Positions 15,886 to 25,266 are shown, counted from the first letter of the stretch. The stretch: DNA of 64,000 nt from Paenimyroides marinum (GCF_900108395.1 NZ_FNXE01000012.1:1-64000); one strand, 5' to 3'. Numbers and translations are program-made. Notes: a model not told the origin generated them from the sequence alone.

Positions 15886-17865
15886 TTATTTTGAATAATT
15901 TTTAATTCCTTCTTCTAACCAGTTTTGATATTCCGTAACTTCGGGTGTATAACCAACAGGTGTATTTAATGAATTTCCTTCGTTATCCAATACAATATAA
16001 TAAGGTTGTGCATTTGCCTGATATTTTTCAATCTGAAAATCGCTCCACTTATTCCCTACCGTTTTAATTTTTTTACCTGTTGTTTCAGAAATATATTGCT
16101 CATTTTCAGGCAATTCTTTCTTTTCGTCAACGTATAAAGATATTAAAACCATTTCGTTTTTCAAAAGATTTAACACATTGGTTTCAGACCAAACATGTTC
16201 TTCCATTTTGCGGCAATTTACACACGCAAATCCAGTAAAATCAAGTAAAACCGGCTTGTTGTGTTCCTTGGCATAGGCCATTCCTTTTTCATAATCTAAA
16301 AAGGCTACTATTCCGTGAGGTCCCTCTTTGGCACCATCTGGAATTTCGGTTAAAACGCCCGCTCCAGAGTTGCCTCCGCCTACACCATACGGACTTTCAG
16401 AATACGTCATTGGGGGTGGGAACCCCGAAATTAATTTTAATGGCGCACCCCATAATCCAGGAACTAAATAAATAGTGAAAGTTGACACTAACAATGCCAT
16501 AAACAAACGTCCGACAGATATTTTTTCGATTTTAGAATCGTGTGGTAACTGGATTTTTCCAAATAAATAAATCGCCCAAGCAGCAAATACAGCTATCCAA
16601 ATGGCTAAAAATACTTCGCGTTCTAACCAATGTTTTTGCAATACCAAATCGGCATTCGATAAAAATTTAAATGCTAATGCCAATTCTAAAAACCCTAAAG
16701 AAACTTTTACGGTATTCATCCACCCTCCTGACCGCGGCATTGAATTTAACCAGCCAGGAAACATGGCAAATAACATAAACGGTAATGCCAAAGCTAATGA
16801 AAAACCAAACATTCCAATTAAAGGTGCCATTCCGCCTTTCGAGGCTGCTTCTACTAGCAATGTTCCAACAATGGGTCCCGTACACGAAAACGATACAATT
16901 GCCAATGCCAATGCCATAAAGAAAATCCCTACAAAACCTCCACGGTCTGCCTGTTTATCAACTTTATTTGCCCACGAATTTGGCAGCATAATTTCAAATG
17001 CTCCTAAAAAAGATGAAGCAAAAACAACTAAAATAACAAAGAAAATTATATTGAACCAAACGTTTGTAGATAAAGCATTTAGCGCATCTGCTCCAAAAAT
17101 TTTAGTAACTATTAATCCTAATAATACATATATGATAATAATGGACAAACCATAAATAATGGCATTTTTGATTCCTTTAGCACGTGATTTGCTTTGTTTG
17201 GTAAAGAAACTTACCGTCATGGGAATCATTGGAAAAACACATGGAGTCAACAACGCTGCAAAACCGGAAAAAAATGCAATGATGAAAATTGACCATAATC
17301 CCTTTTTTTCTGATTTATCAATTTTTATATTTTCTGCAAGGGGTTTGGTTTTAGCTAACGAATCATTTGGTGTGGGTGTTACTGCAATATCTTCAAAATT
17401 TTGAACTTCCTTTGACGTTAGTGTTTCTAAATCAAACACAAAAAATTTATTTTGCTGAATACACATATCAATACACGCTTGATATGAAAGCTCTAACTGA
17501 ATTGTTTTTACCTCAGGGTTGGTAATTTTTATGTTGTGTGTAAAATGAGCTTCTTTGGCAAAATAATATTCATCAACTTCGAAAATATCGTTGAATTGCT
17601 TTTTATACTCGCTTTCTGTGGCTTTATCTTGTGGTTCGTAATTTCCTTCTGCATTGTTATAAATAAACTCTAACGGAAGTGGTCCCCCTTCAGGCGTAAA
17701 CTGCGAATACATATGCCATTCGCTTTCTATGGTAGCATCTAATTTTAACTGATATTCTGTATCTGAAATTTTTTCGATACTCGATTTCCACTTTACCGGA
17801 TCTTGTACTTGCGAAAATCCTAAACCGGTTACTAAAAGAACCAGTACTGTGAGTATATTTCTCAT
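15886..17865 (-). CDS. dsbD: DsbD-like thiol:disulfide interchange protein
   Basis: Passes reducing equivalents from cytoplasmic thioredoxin across the inner membrane to periplasmic proteins. The 659-residue protein has a signal peptide, an N-terminal periplasmic domain (~20-150) with a cysteine pair in QACIDMCIQ, a multi-helix CcdA-like membrane core (~190-450) with TPCVFPMIP and SCTGPIVG cysteines, and a C-terminal thioredoxin-like domain (~520-659) with the redox motif CVNC in FTGFACVNCRKMEEH. All three cysteine sites are therefore present. Its ATG overlaps the tilS stop by 4 bases (ATGA), implying translational coupling. The gene symbol is by homology class. Confidence 0.9.
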   Translation of the reverse strand: MRNILTVLVLLVTGLGFSQVQDPVKWKSSIEKISDTEYQLKLDATIESEWHMYSQFTPEGGPLPLEFIYNNAEGNYEPQDKATESEYKKQFNDIFEVDEYYFAKEAHFTHNIKITNPEVKTIQLELSYQACIDMCIQQNKFFVFDLETLTSKEVQNFEDIAVTPTPNDSLAKTKPLAENIKIDKSEKKGLWSIFIIAFFSGFAALLTPCVFPMIPMTVSFFTKQSKSRAKGIKNAIIYGLSIIIIYVLLGLIVTKIFGADALNALSTNVWFNIIFFVILVVFASSFLGAFEIMLPNSWANKVDKQADRGGFVGIFFMALALAIVSFSCTGPIVGTLLVEAASKGGMAPLIGMFGFSLALALPFMLFAMFPGWLNSMPRSGGWMNTVKVSLGFLELALAFKFLSNADLVLQKHWLEREVFLAIWIAVFAAWAIYLFGKIQLPHDSKIEKISVGRLFMALLVSTFTIYLVPGLWGAPLKLISGFPPPMTYSESPYGVGGGNSGAGVLTEIPDGAKEGPHGIVAFLDYEKGMAYAKEHNKPVLLDFTGFACVNCRKMEEHVWSETNVLNLLKNEMVLISLYVDEKKELPENEQYISETTGKKIKTVGNKWSDFQIEKYQANAQPYYIVLDNEGNSLNTPVGYTPEVTEYQNWLEEGIKNYSK

Positions 17866-19178
17866 TGGGTTACTGTTATTTTATAGATTTTTTGATTGTT
17901 ATTATTTGTTATTTTAAAACGATTATCGGCTCGCAAACCCACAATCCATATTATTTTTCCGTCTCCATTTACCAAAATCCAGGTATTATCTTTCTGAATT
18001 TGAGATAATTTTTCATCTTTAAAAAACTTTGATACTTTTTTTATTCCCTTCATTCCAAACGGTTGAAAAACATCGCCTGAAATTCTCTTTCGCAACACCA
18101 AAGGCCATTGTAAAAAATTAGGATTGACGAAAATAGTGTTTTTTTCTGATTTAATACGATCACTGTTAATTTTAGAAATATTGATAAAAAAAGGAATATT
18201 TTCTACATCAGATTCATGTTTTATGTAAAAAACATCATTTTCTGTTTTATTTTCTTTAAATATTATTAATTTATCACGGTCATTAAGAACCGTATATTGA
18301 TTATTTTTTAACACTTTCCCCGAACCCGCACTACAAATTTTTTCTATTTCATTGAGAGAATAAAAACCGTAGCTTTTAAAAATCTCTAATAAATAATGGG
18401 TATAATTAGAAAAATGACGTGCTTTATCCAGATGAATTTCTAAATGATTTACTGTTTTTTTTACACATTCTTTTTCAAAAAAAGCAACGGCATCAGTCAT
18501 TAATAATTGAGCGTGCGATAAATTTAAAAGCGTGTTTTGAAAAGACTTTAAAAACTGTTCATTTTCTTGTTTTAAAACAGGAAGTATCAAATGACGGATT
18601 TTATTACGCAGGTACTTTATAGTTGTATTTGACGCATCTTCTCGCCAAATAACATGCTGTTTTTGAGCAAATTCTAAGATTTCTTCTCTTGAAAAAATCA
18701 ACAGTGGTCTAATGATGTTTTCGTTTTTTTGGGGGATTCCCAATAAACCGTCGATTCCGGTTCCGCGTGTAAAATTGATTAAAAACGTTTCTGCCTGATC
18801 GTCTAAATGATGTGCCGTAGCAACCAACTGATAATCAAAATTGTCGCAAATTTCCTGAAACCAGTTGTAACGCAATTCGCGAGCTGCAATTTGAATAGAA
18901 ACTTTTTGATTTTCGGTATATAACAACGTATCAAACTTTTTCACAAAAAATGGAATGTTGTGCTGCTGACAAAAATCTGTAACCAAAATTTCGTCTAAAT
19001 CGCTTTCTTTATCACGCAACTGAAAATTACAATGTGCCACTGCAAAATTCAATTGCAACATTTTAAACAAATGTAAAAGCACCATGCTGTCAACCCCTCC
19101 GCTTACAGCCACTAACGTTTTTCCGCTAAAGAGCTCGTTAAAATTTTGCTCAATATGTGTTTTAAATCGATCTAACAT
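17862..19178 (-). CDS. tilS: tRNA(Ile)-lysidine synthase
   Basis: Modifies C34 of the CAU-anticodon isoleucine tRNA to lysidine so that it reads AUA. The 438-residue protein begins with the N-type ATP pyrophosphatase PP-loop SGGVDS (~25), followed by ATAHHLDDQAETFLINFTRGTG (~120) and RPLL; the C-terminal half (~230-438) is the substrate-binding and TilS-C region ending with RISGDVFQPFGMKG. An in-frame start 42 bases upstream would lie inside pabB; the ATG at 19178 overlaps the pabB stop as ATGTTAG and fits family N-termini. Part of the eight-gene operon. Confidence 0.95.
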   Translation of the reverse strand: MLDRFKTHIEQNFNELFSGKTLVAVSGGVDSMVLLHLFKMLQLNFAVAHCNFQLRDKESDLDEILVTDFCQQHNIPFFVKKFDTLLYTENQKVSIQIAARELRYNWFQEICDNFDYQLVATAHHLDDQAETFLINFTRGTGIDGLLGIPQKNENIIRPLLIFSREEILEFAQKQHVIWREDASNTTIKYLRNKIRHLILPVLKQENEQFLKSFQNTLLNLSHAQLLMTDAVAFFEKECVKKTVNHLEIHLDKARHFSNYTHYLLEIFKSYGFYSLNEIEKICSAGSGKVLKNNQYTVLNDRDKLIIFKENKTENDVFYIKHESDVENIPFFINISKINSDRIKSEKNTIFVNPNFLQWPLVLRKRISGDVFQPFGMKGIKKVSKFFKDEKLSQIQKDNTWILVNGDGKIIWIVGLRADNRFKITNNNNQKIYKITVTQ

Positions 19179-20467
19179 TGTTCTAAAACTTTTTTCATGG
19201 CATTGGCTTTCAGTAAACATTCATTATATTCATCAGTTGCATTGGCATTAATCGTTACTGCACTGCCTACACTGAAAGATGCATATTTATTATCTTCATT
19301 ATACAAAATACTACGAATAACCACATTAAAATCAAAATCGTTAGCAGGCGTAAAATAGCCAACAGCGCCACTATACAATCCACGCTTTGTTTGTTCTACA
19401 TTTTCGATAATCTGCATTGCCGAAAGTTTTGGAGCTCCCGTCATACTGCCCATGGGGAATGTTGATTGAATGATATCGACCGGATTTTGGTTTTCATCAA
19501 CTTGCGAAATCACTGTAGAAATCATTTGATGTACTTGTTTAAACGTATAAATGCCAAACAATTCCTCAACCTGAACTGATGCTTTAACAGCCGTTTTAGA
19601 CAAATCGTTACGAACCAAATCTACAATCATCACGTTTTCAGACTGTTCTTTAGGGTTTTGTCGCAATTCCTGTTTCAACAATTCATCTTCTTCAAAGGTT
19701 GCTCCTCTTTTTGCCGTTCCTTTTATAGGTTGCGAAATAATTTTAGTTCCTTGCTTTTTTAGATAGCGTTCGGGCGATGCACACATGATATACTGCCGGT
19801 TGAATTTACCAAAACAGGCAAAAGGCGGTTCAGAAATTTCATTAAGTTTCCAAAAAACTTCCTTTGGATTCAAAAGGGCTTTTTCTGCAAAGAATTCCAT
19901 ACAATAATTAGCTTCGTAAATATCGCCCCGTTGAATATGGCTGATAACTTTTTGAAATCCGGTAGTGTATGCCTCAAATGAAATCCGATCCTTTATTTTT
20001 ATTTTTTCTTTAGATTGATGCTTCGTTACATCCGTATTTTGAATAGCTTGGTAATCTCCCTGAATTTCATCGCTGCAAATACCTAAATATTCAAAACGAA
20101 TGGTATCTTTTTCAATAAAAATGATCTTTTTAGGCTGAAAAAAGAATAAATCGGGGAAATGCAATCCATCAAAATTATCAGACTGTAATTTTTCAATATC
20201 GTTTTTTAAATCATAACTCAGATAGCCAAAAAACCAGTCGTTTGTTTGGTTTTGATATTCTTTTAATTGATCGAACGCGTTAAAATAATCGGTTTGCAAC
20301 AAGGTAAAAGCATCAAAAGCCATTACAGTTTCATGTGTACTGTACTGGCTTTGATAACTGTTTGATTCTAAAAAAACAACTTCTCGGAACTGTTGTGCCC
20401 ATTGAAGCATTTGTTTTTTAACATGTGGTATATTATTAACCCGATAGATTTTTGAAAAGCGTTGCAT
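19172..20467 (-). CDS. pabB: aminodeoxychorismate synthase component I (PabB-like)
   Basis: Converts chorismate and ammonia to aminodeoxychorismate, the first step to p-aminobenzoate and folate. The 431-residue chorismate-binding enzyme has a divergent N-terminal half, and the catalytic half shows GDIYEANYCMEF, ASPERYL, the QPIKGTAKRG motif, LVRNDLS and FPMGSMTGAPK. The lysine in PIKGTAKRG is that of PabB rather than the threonine of TrpE. No glutaminase partner is adjacent. It overlaps the upstream reductase by one base (TAATG) and tilS by seven. Part of the leftward operon. Confidence 0.92.
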   Translation of the reverse strand: MQRFSKIYRVNNIPHVKKQMLQWAQQFREVVFLESNSYQSQYSTHETVMAFDAFTLLQTDYFNAFDQLKEYQNQTNDWFFGYLSYDLKNDIEKLQSDNFDGLHFPDLFFFQPKKIIFIEKDTIRFEYLGICSDEIQGDYQAIQNTDVTKHQSKEKIKIKDRISFEAYTTGFQKVISHIQRGDIYEANYCMEFFAEKALLNPKEVFWKLNEISEPPFACFGKFNRQYIMCASPERYLKKQGTKIISQPIKGTAKRGATFEEDELLKQELRQNPKEQSENVMIVDLVRNDLSKTAVKASVQVEELFGIYTFKQVHQMISTVISQVDENQNPVDIIQSTFPMGSMTGAPKLSAMQIIENVEQTKRGLYSGAVGYFTPANDFDFNVVIRSILYNEDNKYASFSVGSAVTINANATDEYNECLLKANAMKKVLEQC

Positions 20468-20988
20468 TAGCTTTTTAAAATGATGTTTAACTTATTCTGG
20501 ATTGTGGTTAAAAAATCTTTGTTGGTAATTTGTTGGTTTTCTGTATCAAAATTTTCAGAAAAAGATGAGAAAGCATAGCTTTCAAATACGGTACAACCGA
20601 AACGTTCTACCAATTTCTGCAAACTTTCGTTAGCTCCTAAAGCACCACGTTTTCCGTTAGAGGTACTTAAAATAAAGATTTTTTTATTTTCTAAAAACTT
20701 CAATTCCATTCTGGAAAGCCAATCTAAAATATTCTTAAGGAAGGCTGATAAATTTTGGTTGTGCTCATTTGTGGTAATAAAAATATGCTCAAAAGAATCA
20801 ATTTGTTCTTTTAAATAAACAATGCCTTCGGGCGATTTTATTTCACGCTCTAAATCTTCGCTGAACAACGGAATATCCAACGCTTTTAAATCAACAAACG
20901 TATGCGTTATGTCCAATTCCTTTAAAACAGCCTTGGTTAACTGCTTGTTGATTGATTTTGATGAGTTACTGCCTACAAATACTAACAT
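20467..20988 (-). CDS. NADPH-dependent FMN reductase family protein
   Basis: A 173-residue flavodoxin-fold protein. The N-terminal FMN-phosphate loop reads VGSNSSKSINKQL and the second conserved block is ITTNEHNQNLSAFLKNILDWLSR, in the position of the PEYN motif of the NADPH-dependent FMN reductase/azoreductase family, with TSNGKRGALGANESLQ further on. Substrate unknown. Co-transcribed in the eight-gene operon, overlapping pabB by one base. Confidence 0.85.
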   Translation of the reverse strand: MLVFVGSNSSKSINKQLTKAVLKELDITHTFVDLKALDIPLFSEDLEREIKSPEGIVYLKEQIDSFEHIFITTNEHNQNLSAFLKNILDWLSRMELKFLENKKIFILSTSNGKRGALGANESLQKLVERFGCTVFESYAFSSFSENFDTENQQITNKDFLTTIQNKLNIILKS

Positions 20989-21009
20989 AAATTATTTTTT
21001 AAAACCTGA

Positions 21010-21471
21010 TTAATATTTAATCTCCACGTTTAGCTGCCTGTTTTCGTCCAATGCTTTTTTATCCATAAGTGTACCAACTGTTACGCCAATTGCTAAACCA
21101 ACCGGTATCCCTAATGCAAACAATCCCGGTATTTTTACAACGACTCCGAAAAGAACGCCTAATGGTATGCCAACGGCAGTCATGCCAAGTGCTAACCACA
21201 GTGTTCTGTAATAGTTTTTAGGAACTATTTTTAATTCTTTTTCAACTAATCTTATAATTGCAGTTTGCTTTGTTTTGATTAATTTTCTTAAATCTGTGCC
21301 TATCAAAGTACTTGAATTTAATTCTTCAACCTCTTTATTGATCGATTGAACGATTGAATCTGGTAATTTTCTCTTTCTCAACTCTTTTAAAAGTGCATTA
21401 AACTGATTGTAAATCTGGTTCAATTTAATATCTTCAGAATTATTTTTATTTTTTAATTCAATTATTCTCAT
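21010..21471 (-). CDS. hypothetical protein with two C-terminal membrane helices
   Basis: A 153-residue protein of unknown function. Residues 1-85 are charged and predicted helical (coiled-coil-like, with QFNALLKELRKRKLPDS). Residues ~90-135 contain two glycine-rich hydrophobic segments (LWLALGMTAVGIPLGVLFGVV and a following ALGIPVGLAIGVTVGTLM), followed by a short polar tail. I do not recognise a family. It lies between rluD and the FMN reductase in the operon. Confidence 0.75.
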   Translation of the reverse strand: MRIIELKNKNNSEDIKLNQIYNQFNALLKELRKRKLPDSIVQSINKEVEELNSSTLIGTDLRKLIKTKQTAIIRLVEKELKIVPKNYYRTLWLALGMTAVGIPLGVLFGVVVKIPGLFALGIPVGLAIGVTVGTLMDKKALDENRQLNVEIKY

Positions 21472-21481
21472 AATTTACCTT

Positions 21482-22522
21482 TTAATCTTCTTCCTCAACA
21501 ACTTCATGGCTGTTAGAATAATTTCTCCAACGTTCGATACATTGCACCATATCGTTTGGCAATTCGGTTTCAAAACGCATAAATTCTTTTTTTACCGGAT
21601 GCATAAAACCCAATGTTTTGGCGTGTAATGCTTGTCTGGGCAATACTTTAAACGTGTTTTCTACAAACTGTTTGTATTTTGTAAAAGTGGTTCCTTTTAA
21701 AATTTTGTCGCCTCCGTATCGTTCATCGTTAAACAACGTATGCCCGATTGCTTTCATGTGCACGCGAATTTGGTGTGTTCTACCCGTTTCTAATCTGCAC
21801 GAAACCAAGGTTACATATCCCAAACTCTCAATCACTTTATAATGGGTAACAGCATATTTTGCTCCGTTTGAATCATCGGGAAACGATGCCATTTGCATAC
21901 GATCAACTTTATGTCGACCAATGTAACTTTCAATGGTACCTTCATCTTCTTCCACATTGCCCCAAACCAAAGCAATGTATTCACGTTCGGTAGATTTTTC
22001 AGCAAACTGTTTTTGCAGTTCACTCATTGTCCATTCGGTTTTGGCAATAACCAATAATCCTGTGGTATCTTTATCAATTCTGTGCACCAATCCTGGTCGT
22101 TCTGAACTGTTTAAGGGTAAATTTTCAAAATGATACGCCAGTGCGTTTACCAAAGTTCCCGTGTAATTTCCATGTCCGGGGTGTACCACTAATCCGGCAG
22201 GTTTATTAACCACCAGCAACTCATCGTCTTCATAAACAATATCCAACGGAATATTTTCAGGAATAATGATATTTTCAAAAGGTGGTTGTTCCATTAAAAC
22301 ACGAACCACATCATTTGCTTTTACTTTGTGATTGGATTTTACAGGGGTATCGTTTACAAAAATGTTACCATTTTCAGCTGCTTTCTGAATTTTATTGCGG
22401 GTGGCGTTTTCCACCAGATTCATTAAAAACTTATCTACCCGCAAAGGTGCCTGTCCTTTACCGGCTTCAAAACGGTAATGTTCGTATAATTCGTCTTCTA
22501 TTAAATTGTTATCTTCTGTCAT
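21482..22522 (-). CDS. rluD: RluD-family 23S rRNA pseudouridine synthase
   Basis: Isomerises uridines in rRNA, in RluD at 1911/1915/1917 of 23S RNA (position inferred from family). The 346-residue protein has an N-terminal S4 RNA-binding domain (~26-85, LRVDKFLMNLVENATRNKI) and a catalytic domain with the motif HRIDKDTTGLLV, catalytic Asp150. The C-terminal GRTHQIRVHMKAIGHTLFNDERYGG block is typical. It follows the PASTA gene by 3 bases in the operon; this neighbourhood is common in flavobacteria. Confidence 0.93.
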   Translation of the reverse strand: MTEDNNLIEDELYEHYRFEAGKGQAPLRVDKFLMNLVENATRNKIQKAAENGNIFVNDTPVKSNHKVKANDVVRVLMEQPPFENIIIPENIPLDIVYEDDELLVVNKPAGLVVHPGHGNYTGTLVNALAYHFENLPLNSSERPGLVHRIDKDTTGLLVIAKTEWTMSELQKQFAEKSTEREYIALVWGNVEEDEGTIESYIGRHKVDRMQMASFPDDSNGAKYAVTHYKVIESLGYVTLVSCRLETGRTHQIRVHMKAIGHTLFNDERYGGDKILKGTTFTKYKQFVENTFKVLPRQALHAKTLGFMHPVKKEFMRFETELPNDMVQCIERWRNYSNSHEVVEEED

Positions 22523-22525
22523 TCA

Positions 22526-23149
22526 TTAAAAAATTGAATCGATTTTAGGGGCAACATCTTCATACATTTCACCTAAGGAATCTATTTCCGGTTTGTATCC
22601 CAACATACCATCGCCCAAAATAAAATTGATTTTTGAGTTTTTAAGCACTTTGTCTCCCGCACGTAAAATACGTCCGTCTTGTTCAATACGCAAGACCACA
22701 TCTTTGGCAAAATCAGGTTCGTATTTTGTTTCGCCTTTTACCAGACCTAACGATTCAATAATAGATGTGGCATGGCGTAATGTTCGTCCGTCTAAATTAG
22801 GCAAACGCACTGATGAATATCCTTTTGCATTAATCTTTACATATATTTTACGTCCTTCTTTTACTCCGGCATCAGCCTTTGGATCCTGCTCGGAAATCGT
22901 CAATGACGGAAAATCAGGATTGTAATCAACCGTATCAATAATTACAATTTCAAAACCATTTCCGGCAACGGCATTCATAGCACTTTCAACCTTCATTTTT
23001 TTTAAATCAGGGACTTTAATTTCTTTTCCGTGCCGCGTGTAAATACTTAAAAACTGCAAGCTGCCAAACACCAGCAAACCAATGATTACCACTGCACCTA
23101 TTAATGAAAATATAAACTGCTTACTTTTTATAAATGTTGTAAAACCCAT
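22526..23149 (-). CDS. membrane-anchored PASTA domain protein
   Basis: A 207-residue protein with one transmembrane helix (residues ~12-36, FIFSLIGAVVIIGLLVFGSLQ) followed by two or three PASTA repeats in the periplasm (~40-110 and ~110-180), including VPDLKKMKVESAMNAVAGNG and LPNLDGRTLRHATSIIESLG. PASTA domains bind peptidoglycan in kinases and PBPs, but here there is neither kinase nor transpeptidase. It is divergent from ddl, consistent with a cell-wall role. First gene of the leftward operon. Confidence 0.88.
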   Translation of the reverse strand: MGFTTFIKSKQFIFSLIGAVVIIGLLVFGSLQFLSIYTRHGKEIKVPDLKKMKVESAMNAVAGNGFEIVIIDTVDYNPDFPSLTISEQDPKADAGVKEGRKIYVKINAKGYSSVRLPNLDGRTLRHATSIIESLGLVKGETKYEPDFAKDVVLRIEQDGRILRAGDKVLKNSKINFILGDGMLGYKPEIDSLGEMYEDVAPKIDSIF

Positions 23150-23166
23150 AGAGTTATTTATTTTAG

Positions 23167-23174
23167 CAAAGTTA
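23167..23174 (-). promoter_or_regulatory. -7 element of the eight-gene operon (TAACTTTG)
   Basis: Exact TAnnTTTG on the minus strand with a predicted leader of about 10 bases before the PASTA-protein ATG. Confidence 0.5.
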
Positions 23175-23198
23175 TCAATTATGTTACATGTATTTTTA

Positions 23199-23206
23199 TA
23201 AATTTG
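23199..23206 (+). promoter_or_regulatory. -7 element of ddl promoter (TAAATTTG)
   Basis: Exact TAnnTTTG, 50 bases before the ddl ATG and divergent from the operon promoter at 23167-23174. Confidence 0.5.
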
Positions 23207-23256
23207 TTTAAGATAAATACATCTGACAAAAATAAACTATAAAAATACATTATTAA

Positions 23257-24240
23257 ATGAAAAATGTAGCAATTATTATGGGAGGATATTCCAGCGAATA
23301 TGAAATATCCTTAAAAAGCGGTGAAGTTGTTTATAATCATTTAGATAGAACCAAATATAACCTATACAAAATACATCTTTTAACAGAAGGCTGGTTTTAT
23401 GTTGACGATCACCTGAACCGTTTTGTTGTTGACAAAAACGATTTTTCGGTAACGGTAAACAACGAAAAAATAACTTTCGATGTGGTTTTTAACGCCATTC
23501 ACGGAACACCGGGCGAAGATGGATTGATTCAGGCATATTTAAAACTGCTGAATATTCCACAAACCTCATGTAATTACTACCAATCGGCATTAACATTTAA
23601 TAAGCGTGATATGCTGTCGGTTTTAAAACCTTACGGCATAAAAGCTGCCATTTCGTATTATTTAAACAAAGGCGATGTTATTTTAGAAGATCAGATTATT
23701 CAGCGTGTAGGCTTGCCTTGTTTTGTGAAACCCAACAAATCAGGTTCGAGTTTCGGAATTTCGATGGTAAAAGATGCTGAAGAGCTTTCAACCGCCATTG
23801 AAAAAGCGTATGCAGAAGACGATGAAATCATTATTGAAAGTTATTTGGAGGGAACCGAAGTTTCTGTGGGCGTGATAAAATATAAAGATGAAACCATTGT
23901 GCTGCCAATGACTGAAATTGTTTCTGAAAACGATTTTTTTGATTACGAAGCCAAATATGAAGGGAAATCAAGGGAAATTACTCCGGCAAGAATTTCAGAA
24001 GACGAAAAACTAAAAATTGAAGATGTTGCCAAACGCATTTACACCATTTTAAAAATGGACGGCTTTTCCCGTTCAGAATTTATTTTGGTTGGCGGTGAAC
24101 CGTTTTTATTAGAAATGAATACCGTTCCAGGATTAACAGCCGAAAGCATTTTACCACAGCAAGCGCGCGAAGCCGGAATTTCGCTAAACGAATTGTTTGA
24201 CAACGCTATTGAATTAGCTTTAAACCGTAGCCATTTTTAA
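23257..24240 (+). CDS. ddl: D-alanine--D-alanine ligase
   Basis: Makes the D-Ala-D-Ala dipeptide of peptidoglycan precursors using ATP. The 327-residue ATP-grasp enzyme has the N-terminal MGGYSSEYEISLKSG (glutamate of SxE), NAIHGTPGEDG (~85), FVKPNKSGSSFG (~155) and the C-terminal EMNTVPGLTAESILPQQAREAG with metal ligands and substrate-binding residues. The stop codon overlaps the coaD start by one base (TAATG), so the two genes are coupled. Confidence 0.96.
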   Translation: MKNVAIIMGGYSSEYEISLKSGEVVYNHLDRTKYNLYKIHLLTEGWFYVDDHLNRFVVDKNDFSVTVNNEKITFDVVFNAIHGTPGEDGLIQAYLKLLNIPQTSCNYYQSALTFNKRDMLSVLKPYGIKAAISYYLNKGDVILEDQIIQRVGLPCFVKPNKSGSSFGISMVKDAEELSTAIEKAYAEDDEIIIESYLEGTEVSVGVIKYKDETIVLPMTEIVSENDFFDYEAKYEGKSREITPARISEDEKLKIEDVAKRIYTILKMDGFSRSEFILVGGEPFLLEMNTVPGLTAESILPQQAREAGISLNELFDNAIELALNRSHF

Positions 24241-24692
24241 TGAAAAAAGCAGTTTTTCCCGGTTCGTTTGATCCGATAACCAACGGGCATGTAGATGTAA
24301 TTACCAGAGCATTGCCTTTATTTGATGAAATTATTATTGCCATTGGTACCAATGCCGATAAAAAATACATGTTCAGTCTTGAAGAACGTATGCGTTTTAT
24401 AAACGAAACTTTTGCAAACGAGCCTAAAGTTAAGGTTGAAAATTATATGGGTTTAACCATTGATTTTTGTAAAGAAAAAAATGCCGATTTTTTATTAAGA
24501 GGTTTGCGCAACCCAGCCGATTTTGAGTTTGAAAAAGCCATTGCACATGCCAACCGATTGGTTTCGGGTATTGAAACGGTTTTCTTGTTAACGGCTGTTG
24601 ATACCTCATTTATCAGTTCAAGTATCGTACGTGATTTTATCCGTAACAATGGTGATTATAGTTTGTTGGTACCAAAGGCGGTGAAGAGATAA
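24240..24692 (+). CDS. coaD: phosphopantetheine adenylyltransferase
   Basis: Penultimate step of coenzyme A synthesis: pantetheine-4'-phosphate plus ATP to dephospho-CoA. The 150-residue protein is of standard length. It starts with PGSFDPITNGHVDVITRA, which contains the nucleotidyltransferase TxGH motif as TNGH, and ends with the conserved FISSSIVRDFIRNNGDYSLLVP. It overlaps ddl by one base. Confidence 0.96.
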   Translation: MKKAVFPGSFDPITNGHVDVITRALPLFDEIIIAIGTNADKKYMFSLEERMRFINETFANEPKVKVENYMGLTIDFCKEKNADFLLRGLRNPADFEFEKAIAHANRLVSGIETVFLLTAVDTSFISSSIVRDFIRNNGDYSLLVPKAVKR

Positions 24693-24704
24693 ATATCTGT
24701 AGAG

Positions 24705-25142
24705 ATGAATATTGTCCGACTAAATATTTCTATAAAATCGAACTGTGAAGTTATTTGGGGGGTCTTAACAAACGAAAAATTATTTGCAGAATGTTTCACA
24801 AAACTAAGTATTAAATGTGATAATTGGGCAATTGACAGTATTATAGAATTCTATGTTGATAATAATAAAAATTGTGATAAAGCTTTAATTAAAACATTTG
24901 AAACAAATAAATGTTTGTCTTATGAATATTATAAACATAATTCATTAAATCCAATTTTAGTTTCATTTAAACTGTCTAATAAAAACAATATTGTGAATGT
25001 TAATTTAGAAGGTAGTAACTTTATAAATAAGCGAGAATACAAACATACAATAATTGCTTGGAAAACAATGTTAAACTCTTTAAAAAAGTATACTGAAGAG
25101 ATTAATAACAAAAAAAGCGATGATAAACTCGCTCAATTTTAA
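24705..25142 (+). CDS. SRPBCC (START/AHSA1-like) domain protein, tentative
   Basis: A 145-residue protein, low in GC and rich in Asn/Lys, starting 12 bases after coaD. The opening SNCEVIWGVLTNEKLFAECFTK looks like the first strand-helix of the SRPBCC fold, and the closing helix (HTIIAWKTMLNSLKKYTEEIN) suits that fold, which binds hydrophobic ligands in a cavity. The match is weak and no function is proposed. Its composition and position next to a RAYT element suggest an accessory gene. Confidence 0.5.
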   Translation: MNIVRLNISIKSNCEVIWGVLTNEKLFAECFTKLSIKCDNWAIDSIIEFYVDNNKNCDKALIKTFETNKCLSYEYYKHNSLNPILVSFKLSNKNNIVNVNLEGSNFINKREYKHTIIAWKTMLNSLKKYTEEINNKKSDDKLAQF

Positions 25143-25185
25143 GCAATAACACAGCAAAAAGTTTCTTTACTTGTTTAGTATGTCT

Positions 25186-25218
25186 AGACCTCACAGGTTT
25201 TTGAAACCTGTGAGGTCT
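25186..25218. repeat. REP-like palindrome upstream of RAYT
   Basis: AGACCTCACAGGTTT (25186-25200) and its perfect inverse (25204-25218) flank a 3-base loop, giving a 15-bp GC-richer stem in an AT-rich intergenic region. It lies 48 bases before the RAYT gene, and a degraded copy follows the gene, the arrangement expected of a REP/RAYT locus. Confidence 0.75.
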
Positions 25219-25266
25219 GAATAAAAATCTAATTCTTGAAAACTTAAGGCTAAAAAATACAACCGA

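Noticed and set aside
23150-23256. Riboswitch or structured leader upstream of ddl
   Set aside because: The AT-rich leader shows only the two divergent promoter elements; no conserved riboswitch core was recognised.
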